From Lepidodermella squamata (taxonomy: Eukaryota; Gastrotricha): 64,000 bases of DNA. The DNA is taken from the NCBI GenBank assembly GCA_047495785.1, contig JBLDXI010000009.1, positions 2,232,001-2,296,000 of the forward strand, read 5' to 3'. Shown here piece after piece: positions 12,701 through 23,600 of this stretch. Every line of letters begins with the position of its first letter. The first letter of the stretch is position 1. The position numbers were made by a program, and so were the translations under genes. Below the pieces are notes generated by a model. It saw only the letters and a list, made by a program, of their open reading frames with translations. It was not told the DNA's origin and searched no databases.

Positions 12701-13342
12701 GGCTCCGGTTGACGATTGTTTAGTGGCACTTTGTCCGGAAGAAACACTAACATTTCGAAGGCTTTGTTGGAGAACGCGAATCTCCTGCAACAACTCATTG
12801 GCCTTTGAATTGGTTATCGTATCTTCATTCGCTGAATTACGACTAAGATTGGATTGCCGATCAGTCGGTTCGACACTCGAGCTTCGAGATACCGCCGAAT
12901 GTGGTCCGGCCATCGACATGCGACTAGATGGAAGCATAACATCACAGTTGAAAACGTCGTCGTCATCAGCTGCAGTTGCTACATCAACAGGGTTTTCGTT
13001 GGTGGAAACCGACGATCCAGTGTCACTCACGGATGCCAAAGACGGTAGCGTAGAAGACGTGGTCACAGAATTAGTTGTTAGAGCTGAACTTGAACTAGCC
13101 GACGCTAAAGAAGGCAGCGTAGATGAAGTGGCCATGAGCTGAGCTGAGCTTGTACTACTTGCTTGTAATTTTTGAGCAGAGCTTGCACTACTAGCGAACG
13201 ATAGCTTGGTTTGCTTGGCCTGCTCTTTCTGCCATTCTTCCGGATGAACTGCCTGACGATGGCGATCAATGTGCTTCCGCATCATCGGTTTTCCACAGTC
13301 TTTACAAGGAACTTTTTCCTGGTTTGGCGCAACTCGATTCAT
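9728..13342 (-). CDS. hAT transposase, intact, 940 aa
   Basis: Six minus-strand exons, 13342-12428, 12369-12261, 12201-11848, 11797-11441, 10867-10532 and 10479-9728, total 2823 nt, with all junctions in frame. An N-terminal CxxC-H-H zinc finger (CKDCGKP..HIDRHRQAVH, about residues 14-34) is followed by a Ser/Thr-rich linker to about residue 220. A catalytic-core-like block has 'TDKMTAKRR' (candidate first Asp), then 'CDGQYINLG' and 'WDPAHLIELAMKDA', which fits the hAT pattern of DGA...H-x-L-x-LA. The insertion domain has 'TRFAAYADGVFRNF', like the RW..H segment, and the C-terminal part resembles the hAT dimerisation region. It would catalyse cut-and-paste transposition from the TIRs. No frameshift or stop was seen. 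Assignment rests mainly on TIR and TSD structure plus these motifs; the precise hAT subfamily is not determined. Confidence 0.88.
10868..11440 (-). other. Long intron of the hAT transposase, with ATCGATAA repeats
   Basis: 573-nt intron (the other introns of this gene are 50-59 nt) with donor at 11440 and acceptor at 10868. It contains a short direct-repeat cluster of ATCGATAA-like units (about 10916-10960). No ORF of interest. It may hold regulatory sites; nothing else recognised. Confidence 0.6.
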
Positions 13343-13623
13343 TTTATTAGCAACAAGTAAATCAAAATGCTGGTGAACTATATAAATAAATATTAAAATA
13401 AATTAATTTCCTCGACAAATTTTCTATAACAAAATTAAATTAAATCAAAACAGCAACACTTTTCAACAAAAGCAAATTTTAGCTGGCACCCTCGTAATAG
13501 TCTAAATAAAATACCTTGTATTTATGCCAACGAGAAACAAGTGACTCATGTCACTCTTTAAACAAATAACAGCATATGGTGTTTGGTGGGCAGATTTTGC
13601 GCGATCGTGGGTCAGAAAACATG

Positions 13624-13636
13624 TTTTCCTACCCTG
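13624..13636 (-). repeat. hAT right terminal inverted repeat
   Basis: Read from the minus strand this is CAGGGTAGGAAAA, mirroring the left terminus with one mismatch. It is immediately followed by the second copy of the 8-bp target duplication. Confidence 0.92.
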
Positions 13637-13644
13637 GCCGGGAA
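13637..13644 (+). repeat. hAT target-site duplication, right copy
   Basis: GCCGGGAA directly abuts the right TIR and is identical to the left copy. Perfect identity argues for a recent insertion. Confidence 0.93.
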
Positions 13645-13757
13645 CCATCCGCGTTGTTGCCCCGTGCCACTATGCTCACAAGCTGGCTTTCCTAGTCGGT
13701 CAGCACGTCCATTCCGAGACCCACCGCAATCTCTGGAACAAGTTGTACTACCTGTGA
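13645..13757 (+). pseudogene. piwi: Displaced 3' end of the piwi coding sequence
   Basis: Starting exactly after the right-hand target duplication, the frame reads '[19 protein letters not shown]' and ends 'NKLYYL' then TGA, which is the universal C-terminus of Piwi-clade proteins (the gene's terminal motif ends LYYL). The His of 'YAHKLAF' is the third catalytic residue of the PIWI slicer triad. The segment joins in frame to 9561 if the transposon and one 8-bp duplicate are ignored. A candidate poly(A) signal AATAAA follows at 14114-14119. It cannot be translated as part of Piwi while the element is present, unless removed at RNA or DNA level. Confidence 0.92.
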
Positions 13758-14418
13758 GCTAATCGAGTGAAATCAAACGAAAGAACAGTATTGAAAGTAC
13801 TGTTTCGAACGTATATCATTTGCATGTCTTGTTTTTTTCTGAGCTCAATGAATTTTGTGAGTCAGTTATTATTTTGACTGTTTTATTCCAATCAGTATGT
13901 GACTCTTGTCTCTCAAACTTGTGCTCAAATTGTTATAGTGATATTGATATTAATTCTTGCCATGTATATAACATTAATATACTTAACTTAAATTAACATT
14001 AACAAATTTATATACCTACCTATATCTCAAAAGGTGTCTCACGTTGTCTATCAGTATTATTTGCCAAACTGGTTCATGAACTTGCGCCGCATATCTCATA
14101 TAATTTGGGAAACAATAAATGATTTTATCGATTGTTAATCGAATGTCTTCTTGATATCAAGTTTTTTGTTTCACTTCGATATTGATGATTGCCTTGCTGA
14201 TTCATGACCAGCAATTCAATACCTACTTATAGCTTGTGCAAGGTCCGACTAAACTGCAATATCATGTGAATATCCCATTCTCACACATTTTCAAATGAGT
14301 TGATGGGCATGCCTTACATTGGATTATAAAAAGATTCAACTTATTTAATGATGCAACAGCTTTTCTCGAGTTGCGTTTCAGTGAAAGCCTTGCCCTATTT
14401 GTTTCGCCAAGTTCTTGC
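13758..14418. other. Spacer between piwi 3' end and gene D1
   Basis: AT-rich. Contains a candidate poly(A) signal for piwi at 14114-14119 (AATAAA) and presumably the D1 promoter. No coding potential supported; a 74-codon minus ORF at 14262-14486 overlaps D1 exon 1 and has no features. Confidence 0.5.
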
Positions 14419-15743
14419 ATGCACAATTCAGAAGATATAGTGGTGCCGGCAGATTTGCGCGTGAGCAACTCCGGAGTCGAGCACACTCATTTAGGATCGG
14501 CAAGTATTTGTTAAATTTTTAGATTTTTTCTAATAACTAACTTTCAACAGATCCGACTGTGCAGATCTTTATCAATGCAAGAAGTGCTATTTTTCGTATT
14601 CGGATGCTCATTGGTTGTAGTTTCAATCGCGTTCAGCCTCGCTGTCATCATCACTTATGCCCAGCATACGTCTGACGAAAGTTTCCAACACTTTGTCCTA
14701 TCGATTGTGGTTTTCGTCAACACAGGTTTCATCTAAAAAATCGAAATACATATCGGCATTATTTTTCAATTTTCAGCGATCTGTTTATTCTACGTTATCA
14801 ACGGGATAATTGCTGAAAATCCGTTTTCGCTCATAATTTTCTCAATCTGCAGTATTCTTCTGTTGTTCTATGCCATTGCTGATTTTGCTGATCACTGCGC
14901 CGATGTTCGAACTTCTTGCGCTGAGAAGAACAGATTAGTAAGTTGACGGATTGAACCTTTCAAGTAAAAAATGCCCGAGACATGAAATATTCAGTCTAGA
15001 GTGATCTTCTCAGCCCTAACATCTCTTCCTTCAACATTTGCCGGGCTAAGATTGTCAAAGCGTTACGTCAAACATGGCAGTTTTATTTTCCGAGTTGTGG
15101 GCGCCGATGCGAATTTGCAAACAGGATGTAAGGTGTTATACGGAACATTCGGAACGATGAGCCTGGACCTTCAACTTCAGGTAATTGACCTAATTTGTTG
15201 CTTGAATCAAGTTACAATCTTAATTTTTTCAGGTCAGCATGGTAATTCTGATGATCGCATCTAACAAAGACCGATCTTTGAGCGTTTGGGAAATCAATAT
15301 TCTCACATTTGGCATTATTTTGAATATTTTATGGACAGCAATTCTCTACATAGCAGTATTTATTTTAAATTTACCCAGCTAATTTTTATTCAATTCTTTC
15401 GTAGATAAGGAAAGAAAGCCTGAGAACTGTTCTCGGGTTAGTTGTGGCATCCTTAGCCTCTTTCGTCTACAATAGCTACCGAATCTGGCTAGCAACTTAC
15501 AATCTTCACACCCTCGACCAAAATTTGTTGAGCACAATCGCTATAATTGTCGGCTGTTTTGCGATTGTGGTTCGATCAGGCCTCATTGTTTTGCTTTATT
15601 TCTGCTGGACTTACGTTTTCAAATGCGACTTGATTCCCCGAGGTAAGATTTTCAATAATTGTTAAATTTCGCTGGTTTTATGAATTTTTTAAGTTTTCTC
15701 GAAGCAATCGAACAGAGTGGCTGATATCAATTCTGATTCATAA
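14419..15743 (+). CDS. Family D multi-pass membrane protein D1, 324 aa
   Basis: Seven exons: 14419-14460, 14551-14725, 14777-14937, 14995-15180, 15233-15355, 15405-15642 and 15694-15743 (975 nt, in frame). Same exon plan as D2-D4. About eight hydrophobic helices. The family signature is 'FRVVGAD..LQ...K.L.G......LDLQLQ' in exon 4, present here as 'FRVVGADANLQTGCK'. A short N-terminal motif 'EDIVVPADLR' matches 'EDVVLPEGLR' of D2. The loop between helices 3 and 4 is short, without the Ser/Thr-rich insert of D2 and D4. The signature loosely recalls uncharacterised eukaryotic multi-pass families with a 'GAD...LLKFD' core, but I do not recognise the function. Exon 1 is the least certain: a second donor 43 nt downstream would break the frame. 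Confidence 0.75.
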
Positions 15744-15995
15744 ATTTTTACCGACCTATTATCTCCATGCATGCGGTTGTGGATTAATCTGTGGAATCTT
15801 GTGCGTTGGCGATGGGTTTTCCCGTATCTCATATAGCGTGAACCGAATACTTGGCACCTACGCCATTTCTATGGTTTGGCCTTCATATCTCTCGAGTTAT
15901 CTCTTCTTTATCATCATCTTTTATAACCGGCTTTTCGCAAAATTAAACAGCTTGCCTTTCATTCTAGAGGCTTTTTTATATGTAAAAATTGCAGC

Positions 15996-17503
15996 ATGCT
16001 AAGCGGAAGTTACAGGGACGAAGACGTCGTACTGCCCGAAGGCCTCAGGCTGCGACCCGTCGAACCGGTTCAAACTAAATTTGGAACAGTAATTTATTCA
16101 ATTTTCGCTAGTAAATATTTAAAATTAATTTCTATTCAGATTAGAGGATGTGGCTCCCTCAGCAAGCTCGAAATTGTCTTCATTTCAGTCGCCCTACTCG
16201 GCCTGGCTGCTTCATTGGCGTTTTCAATCGAGAAAATTGTATCATCCCAGCAAATGGATGCGGATGAAGATTTTGTGTTAGCATTGGTTTTAACTCTCAA
16301 TATTGGTATTTTCCCATCAAATTTAATTTTTTCAAATTCAATTTAATTTTTTCAACAGGTTTTTGTTTTATCTACGTTGTCGATGGCCTGTTGACTGAAA
16401 AGCCGTACGAGTTGATAATTTTTTTGATCGCCGACCTTATTGTAACGAGCTACGTCATTGGAAATTACGCATTCCGATGTGTTCAATACGAAAATTCGAA
16501 TTCTTCCTCGAATTCCACAAATGGTACCTACTACGATATTGGCCATTTCGAGCCATTTCCGCTATTCGATGATGAATCTACTTCAACAATGATGCCAGCT
16601 ACGCAGGTAACCGGCGAAACGGGGACAACTAGTGAAATAACGACTACGCTACCGGGTAATTGGACTACAAGCATGCCGACTACAACGCCGGTTGATAATA
16701 TCAATTACTGCGCAGACGCGGTGAAAATTGTGAGAAAATTATACACCTGCCAATTATAGCCATAATGAGTAATTTTTCGTTAATTAGTCGCGCCTGGCTT
16801 TGACGGCTTTACTGAGCCCGCCAGCGATTGCGCTTGGAATTGTTATCGCCCGAGACTACATTGAGAAGGGCGAATTTGTTTTCCGCGTGGTTGGAGCAGA
16901 TGCTGTTCTTCAAAGGGCTTGTAAAATCCTGTTTGGAGCCATTAGCATTATTAAGCTGGATTTACAGCTTCAAGTTTGCAATATCGAATCATGAAAAATT
17001 GAGATTTGAAGATAATTTTTTTTAGCTGTCAATGCTGATTTTGATTCTCCATCAAGATATCGATCACATTGATATAACTGAAATTCTGATCCTTGCGATT
17101 GGTGTGCCGTTTAGTGTGATTTGGGCTATTGGATCTTACTTTTCGGTAATTTTCGGATTTCCTCGAAATTCTTGGCCTAATTGTTTTAAAATTATAGCTT
17201 CGAAGAGAAAGCAAGACCATTCTACTTATCGTTGCTTTGACTTGTTTAATCGAGCCGGCTTACATTGTTTTTCGAATGACTTTGGCTGGCAAGGAGATTA
17301 TCACGTTGGACCATAAACTGCTCAGTGTTATGACTTTCCTATTTGGTGCGGGAGCGCTGTTGGCCAGACTCATTCACATGATTCTTCTTGGCCTATGTTG
17401 GCGGGGCTTCAACCGTGGATTGAAAGATCGAGGTTAGAATTGATGTTATTTAAAGATTACCTACGCTAATTTTTTCATTTTTTTAGTATGGTATTCGAAC
17501 TAA
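15996..17503 (+). CDS. Family D multi-pass membrane protein D2, 395 aa
   Basis: Seven exons: 15996-16088, 16140-16305, 16359-16729, 16788-16973, 17026-17145, 17198-17432 and 17487-17503 (1188 nt, in frame). About eight TM helices (roughly residues 41-64, 74-98, 104-128, 213-232, then four more). A Ser/Thr/Asn-rich, probably glycosylated loop spans about 129-205. The family signature 'FRVVGADAVLQRACK' starts near residue 242, and the C-terminal helices carry 'EPAYIVFRM' and 'GALLARLIHM'. The last exon encodes only a few residues (VWYSN). It lies 252 bp after D1 and is the last intact gene before the Helitron. Function unknown; a membrane receptor, channel or transporter-like role is only a guess. 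Confidence 0.82.
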
Positions 17504-17638
17504 AACGAGTTTATGAGACGAAACGGGCTGTTTTTTGCTGCTTTTATATTGACTACATTATTTTATGGCTCTGTGCAATGATATTTTATGCCAATCATGT
17601 TAACAAATGTTATATCGTGAAACGGTTTTATTGATTTA

Positions 17639-17669
17639 CTAGAAAAGACGGGCGCGCGTACCGCGCGCC
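17639..17669 (-). terminator. Helitron 3' terminus: hairpin plus CTAG
   Basis: GGCGCGCG (17651-17658), 3-nt loop, CGCGCGCC (17662-17669), then 8 nt and CTAG on the minus strand. In Helitrons this hairpin ends rolling-circle transfer at the CTRR site. Confidence 0.85.
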
Positions 17670-18852
17670 TCGTATGTTACTAATTGGCGTATACTTGTTA
17701 TTTCAAAATTAAGCAAATTAAAGCGGAAGAAGGGTTTTGAAAAACTTTTTTTATTTACAAAAAACTTCACGGTACACAATGTTCCGAGTAATCGGCAATT
17801 CAGTCGCTGGCCACTTCTTCACATAGCAGTAGAGATTTCGCGGGTCGGTGACGCGAGATAAGGCAACGTACAACTGTCCGTGGGAGAAAACCTCACTGTG
17901 ATGCAGAGAAAGACCAACGAACTGAAAAGTTTGTCCCTGACTTTTGTTAATTGAGCAGCAGAAAGCTAACCGCACCGGAAACTGGCGGCGGCGAATAGCG
18001 ATCGGCACTCCCTCTTGGTCTGAGATCAAAGGAATTCTCGGAATTTGAGCCAAATTGCCAGCGCATGCCCCAGTCAATATGCGAGCTTCCAAGACGTTCT
18101 GTCGCATGCGGGTAATAGTCAGCCGCGTGCCATTACAAAGGCCGGATGAGGGGTCCAGGTTGCGCAGCAACATGATGGGCGCGCCGATCTTTAAAGTCAG
18201 CCGATGAGGAGGAAGACTGGGCGGGGTGAAACTGTTGAGAACTTCTGTGGGATAGAAAGGCTTGAGATTCGGGTTCTCGACGGAATCGCAACTCAGGAAG
18301 ACCTGTTCTTGTTCGGGGACGGAGCGCAATATCTGGGAAAAAAACAGTATTGGTAATGGCAACAACAGACCGCCGACAAATTCCTACCTCAGCGTTAAGG
18401 GCATCCACCTCGTCGTTACGTGCGGCAAGGATACATCGTTCCGACAAATATTGAGGTCTGCGATAGCCGCTTTTTACGTCACCATAAACGGAGTTTATCA
18501 GGTCGGAAAGCCTTTCGACACAATTAATCGGTTCCGGGAGGGAAATCGTTTCAAGATGAAGTGGATCGGGTCCTTTAGCGACACCGTCCCCAACCGACAA
18601 TAGCCAAGGTGCGAAAGAGGAAACCGCAGGGTCGGTAACGACGCGCATGTTTTGACTCAGAGTGAGCTGTTTCACGCGATGCCAGAAAACCGATCGGGTT
18701 AAACACTGCTCAACGATTTTATGACGACCGCCTTTCGGTACAACAGGCAGGCACTGCCTGAAATCTCCGCCAATAACCGTCGTAATGCCTGTGTTGTGAA
18801 GTGGAGAAAGTTATTGAAGGAGATTTTAGTAAGTAGTAAACCTACCACCAAA

Positions 18853-19094
18853 AAGGGCGTCGTTCTTCCGGATGTCTTGTAGTGTTCTGTTGACAGCTTC
18901 GAAAGTGTACCGACTCATCATGGGTCCTTCATCCCATACGATGAGCTTAGCGCGCCTGATGAGCTCAGCAACGGAACTGCGTACAGATATGGCACATGTC
19001 GATGATTCATGAATGTTGATTGGTATTTTGAATCGATAGTGCGCCGTTTTACCACCTGTCAATAGCAGAGCTGCTATGCCTGATGAAGCACACG
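18853..19094. repeat. 242-bp direct repeat, copy 1
   Basis: Same sequence and orientation as 19798-20039 (helicase exon around motif II). The two copies flank the inverted left arm, giving a normal-inverted-normal triplicate. The edges show short microhomology, for example the shared ACGTTCC near 19093-19099. Confidence 0.88.
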
Positions 19095-19097
19095 TTC

Positions 19098-19797
19098 CGT
19101 TCCTAGACGCTTGCAGAGCGCGTCATTTGGTCGAGAACGAGGACGAAGTCGAACACAGCATGATAGAGGCATGCCAATTTCAAATGCCTGTCCAACTGAG
19201 ACGTCTCTTTGCTACGCATCTGCTGTACAGCAATCCGACAAATCCTCAGAACATTTGGCAACAGTTCGAAGTTAACTTATGCGAAGACTTCATGTATGCC
19301 GAAAATTTGACCTTCGTTTCCGATTACGTGCGGAACAAAGCCCTTTCCGAAATCGAAAATTGTCTGAATCAACACGGGAAATCGTTGTCCGATTTTCCAG
19401 ACATGCCATTGGTCAACAATGACTTGGTTACCGCTGCAGTTATGCGTGAAGAGACCGATTATGATCGAGAAGCATTGAAGGTTTTCGTTAATGAAAAGTC
19501 CGAACTCTTAAATAACGACCAGCGTGTTGCGAGGGATGCCATTGAAAATGCCATCTTCAATGATGATCCTCAAGTTTTCATGCTAAATGCTCATGGCGGC
19601 TGCGGCAAAACATTCTTATTCAACTTGCTTCTGGCTAAGGTAGTATTTCTTGATGTTATATCATAACGGTTCAAGTAATTTGTTGTCTTTATTTAGGTTC
19701 GCTCTGAAGGTCATGTTGCTCTCGCGTGTGCTTCATCAGGCATAGCAGCTCTGCTATTGACAGGTGGTAAAACGGCGCACTATCGATTCAAAATACC
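19098..19797 (+). repeat. Inverted duplicate of Helitron helicase segment (left arm)
   Basis: A 700-bp plus-strand copy of the segment that lies on the minus strand at 19967-20666. It carries the same coding sequence (from 'FLDACRARH' through Walker A) and the same intron. The encoded proteins are identical over about 190 residues. Confidence 0.9.
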
Positions 19798-20039
19798 AAG
19801 GGCGTCGTTCTTCCGGATGTCTTGTAGTGTTCTGTTGACAGCTTCGAAAGTGTACCGACTCATCATGGGTCCTTCATCCCATACGATGAGCTTAGCGCGC
19901 CTGATGAGCTCAGCAACGGAACTGCGTACAGATATGGCACATGTCGATGATTCATGAATGTTGATTGGTATTTTGAATCGATAGTGCGCCGTTTTACCAC
20001 CTGTCAATAGCAGAGCTGCTATGCCTGATGAAGCACACG
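19798..20039. repeat. 242-bp direct repeat, copy 2
   Basis: Second copy of the helicase motif II segment; see 18853-19094. Part of it (19967-20039) also belongs to the right inverted arm. Confidence 0.88.
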
Positions 20040-20666
20040 CGAGAGCAACATGACCTTCAGAGCGAACCTAAATAAAGACAACAAATTACTTGAACCGTTA
20101 TGATATAACATCAAGAAATACTACCTTAGCCAGAAGCAAGTTGAATAAGAATGTTTTGCCGCAGCCGCCATGAGCATTTAGCATGAAAACTTGAGGATCA
20201 TCATTGAAGATGGCATTTTCAATGGCATCCCTCGCAACACGCTGGTCGTTATTTAAGAGTTCGGACTTTTCATTAACGAAAACCTTCAATGCTTCTCGAT
20301 CATAATCGGTCTCTTCACGCATAACTGCAGCGGTAACCAAGTCATTGTTGACCAATGGCATGTCTGGAAAATCGGACAACGATTTCCCGTGTTGATTCAG
20401 ACAATTTTCGATTTCGGAAAGGGCTTTGTTCCGCACGTAATCGGAAACGAAGGTCAAATTTTCGGCATACATGAAGTCTTCGCATAAGTTAACTTCGAAC
20501 TGTTGCCAAATGTTCTGAGGATTTGTCGGATTGCTGTACAGCAGATGCGTAGCAAAGAGACGTCTCAGTTGGACAGGCATTTGAAATTGGCATGCCTCTA
20601 TCATGCTGTGTTCGACTTCGTCCTCGTTCTCGACCAAATGACGCGCTCTGCAAGCGTCTAGGAACG
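19967..20666 (-). repeat. Inverted duplicate (right arm, ancestral copy)
   Basis: Native minus-strand copy of the 700-bp segment, the other arm of the palindrome, separated from the left arm by 169 bp. Together they would form a long DNA hairpin or cruciform. Confidence 0.9.
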
Positions 20667-23600
20667 TAGGGTGAAGGACTCCATCATGTATTCGCAGGTT
20701 CTCATAGGATACTGGCCCTTTAACGACATGCAGGAGCAGTCGAAGATGATACAAATCACTGGTAGGTGGACACGTAAAAATGCGTCCGACTTGACCGTCG
20801 CCACGTTGCCGACTATGCCACGATCGCTCATCTGAGTTCCAAGTATAATGTTCGCAAACTTCGAGATAAGTTAACGATCGTGCGAATTCATCTTCTTGAC
20901 ACAATTCGAAGAAGGCGGTTAGTTTAGTTCGGGACTTCTTGGGATCGAGTTGCACTTGCTGTTGGTTTTCCTTGAAACAAATTCGCTGCTGCCCTGGAAG
21001 ATGGAGATCCAAACGGCAGACACTTGGAAATTCTTCGTGAAGGGAAAAGCCGACAATGCGCCAGAATGCTTCAGACGTGGAGACGTAACGCGCATCGCGA
21101 AACTGCTTGATTTCATCCACGGGTTTGCTTGGGTCGTCAACAGCCACCAGGGCGCGGTCGTGGCCTTTGTACACGTATTTATACAAATACTTCACAGCCC
21201 GGATGCCACTACACACCTCCACGTTAATGTGGCAGTCGTACTTCAGTAGAAGGAAAGAGTTATACGGAACGACCCATCGATTGTCGACTAATGCACCATG
21301 ACATTCGGCAACATTGCCGTCGTCTCGACGTTTGTAAGATGGATAACCGTCCTTGCTGCAAGTTGTTTCTTCCGCAAACGGCTTGGGGAAATTTTTTGTA
21401 CATTTCCCATTGTCGAGACACCGGGCGTCACAGGGTCCGTGAATCATACAGCGTGTGACGATAGCATGGAGACGCGGATGTGTAGTTTTGTTCGGAATCT
21501 CTGCGGATATGACTTTGTCGAATTCTTCGGGCGACAACGGGTTATCTTCTTTCGCCATTATCAGCAAGAGATGACAGTGTGGCAAACCGCGTTTCTGAGA
21601 AATCCGAATATAAATTCAAGTTATAAAGATAACAAAATACAAAACATACCTGGAATTCAATAACATGGATGTGGCAAGCGACACGACCGAAGATCTGACG
21701 CTTGACGATGTCATTGAGTATTTCTTTCAACTTCAAGCGAAAGACCCTGGCGCACAAATCCGGTCGATCTGACGCCTTCTGTGTGGGTCGGCCACTACTA
21801 TCCTTGTGTAACTCGTCCTGAATTTCCTTCCAGTTGGGATTGCAGGTGATGGTAATAAAGAAACCTGGATTGCCGAAGTGTCTAACCAAGGCCATTGCAT
21901 CCTGGTACGTCTGTTGCATGAATCTCGGTGACCCGATGTAACTGGATGGAAGAACGACACGTTGACCAATGTTACTCAGATCACGTTCGCCGGAATTAAT
22001 GGCATCCATGAAACCTGTTCAAATTTAATGATTCAGTTTGATATTAAGAAAGTCGCTTAAATAATTAGAACCGAAGGAATACCTTTGTATAGATCTGCCC
22101 GAATCTTATCTTGATTACATTTGAGGAACAACAATCTGCCGCTTTCAACCTTCAGCCATGCGTCAACAACGTACTCCTGAAAGAGGCGGCCATACAGCTG
22201 TAGATGCCCGCCTCGAACCATGAGCCTGTAGCAGTAATATTCCATTGCCGTAATTTGTTTCCCTTTAAACCCAGCAGGTACTGGAATCGCGGGGCTCCAT
22301 CCTAACTCTCCTCGGGTACAAATTAGAGGATATCGCAGAGGATCGTAGTTTGAATTGATTTCGCTTATCCGGAATAGGCTGCCAGCTCGTAATCTCAACA
22401 TAATGTCGCGTGTCTAGTACAAAAGTTGAGAATTCTTTTAAAAATAAATTTGAGAAACCTTACCTTTGAAGGATCATAGCCGTCCTCAGGTATAATTGCT
22501 GCCAGTTCGTTGGAGGTAGGCAAGTTGTAACGCCTACGATCGACCTCGCGATCTGTTTTCAGAATTAGCGTCAAATTGTCGCGGCTCTTGAGCAGTTCGT
22601 ACGCGAACTTGTAGGTATGAACAAACGGATTAACACTGTGCATGATATCTTGCAGCTGCGATACAATTATCGGGTTAAGATCGGGTAAATGAGATAGTCG
22701 ATTATTCAGCTCGTTATGGGTATCGTAGATGTACAACTGAGCGAATTTGGGAGGCTGGCCAGCAACCGGCTCAAGACCACCGTGAAAATGGCGCATTTCC
22801 CCTTGCACACGAAAGTTGAAACATCCATTTCGCCCGTTTGCTACGCTTTCATCAAGCTTCATCCCCATCGATGTGAAAGAAAAGGCGTTGTTGTAAGCAC
22901 GGATCATCTCTCGGAATTCCTTAGCTGTAGCATCATTGCTGGTGAGTAGGTTGCGTAGTGCATCTGGCGGGTGATGAAACTCCGGAAATTTTACTTTACC
23001 ACCGCCACAGCAGAGCTTGAAGACGGGAAAGGCTTTCGAACCACTACTTTTCTCGTCGAGCCAAAATTTGGCGCCGCAATGATTGCATAGGTAGTTCATG
23101 CCACCGAGATTGTGAGTTTCGGTGTCATCGGAAACCAATCCTTTCCGAGCAAGTCTGTATGTTCTTTTGGATGGTCGACGAACAGCTTCTTCCGCCTCTT
23201 GACCTAAAGATCAGAAAGTAATTAGTAAAAATAATATTCATCGGGGTTGAGGCTTACCAGGGTCAAAGGTTGGATGAATTTCTTCATCATCAATTGAGCG
23301 TTGAAGCATTTCGAAAATTTCAGGAGGAAGATGCTCATCTTCATCAACATTACTGATAATCTCTGGCGGCTGTCGGTTTTCACTGTTGGGCCGTCGATGT
23401 ACTTGTTGTACAGGTCGCGGCGAAGCCAGCGGTGACAAAACAGACACTGGGCGTATCACTTGACGCATTGTTGGTCGAATCGGAGTAGATGAGAGGCTTG
23501 CAGACCTTGCTCGGGGAGGAGGTGCAGGCGATGATGGATGGTAGATTTCAAAATATCGAGGCGGAGCCCAGATTGGTGGGCTGCATAAGTCTGGAGAACC

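Larger units (their letters stand above)
9562..13636. mobile_element. Complete hAT-superfamily DNA transposon (4075 bp)
   Basis: The element is bounded by 13-bp terminal inverted repeats, CAGGGCAGGAAAA (9562-9574) and its complement with one mismatch (13624-13636), and by a perfect 8-bp target-site duplication GCCGGGAA (9554-9561 and 13637-13644). CAGGG termini and 8-bp duplications are the hAT hallmark. Subterminal regions share a gatcgtggg-type motif on both sides. The only gene is the minus-strand transposase at 9728-13342. Both ends and the coding frame are intact, so it looks autonomous or only recently immobile. Confidence 0.95.

Noticed and set aside
12456-13142. 228-aa plus-strand ORF inside the hAT element
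   Set aside because: Antisense to the first transposase exon, which has the zinc finger and clean splice links; the plus frame has no motif.
19076-19666. 196-aa plus ORF with Walker A as an independent gene
   Set aside because: It is the inverted duplicate of the Helitron helicase segment at 19967-20666, not a separate gene.
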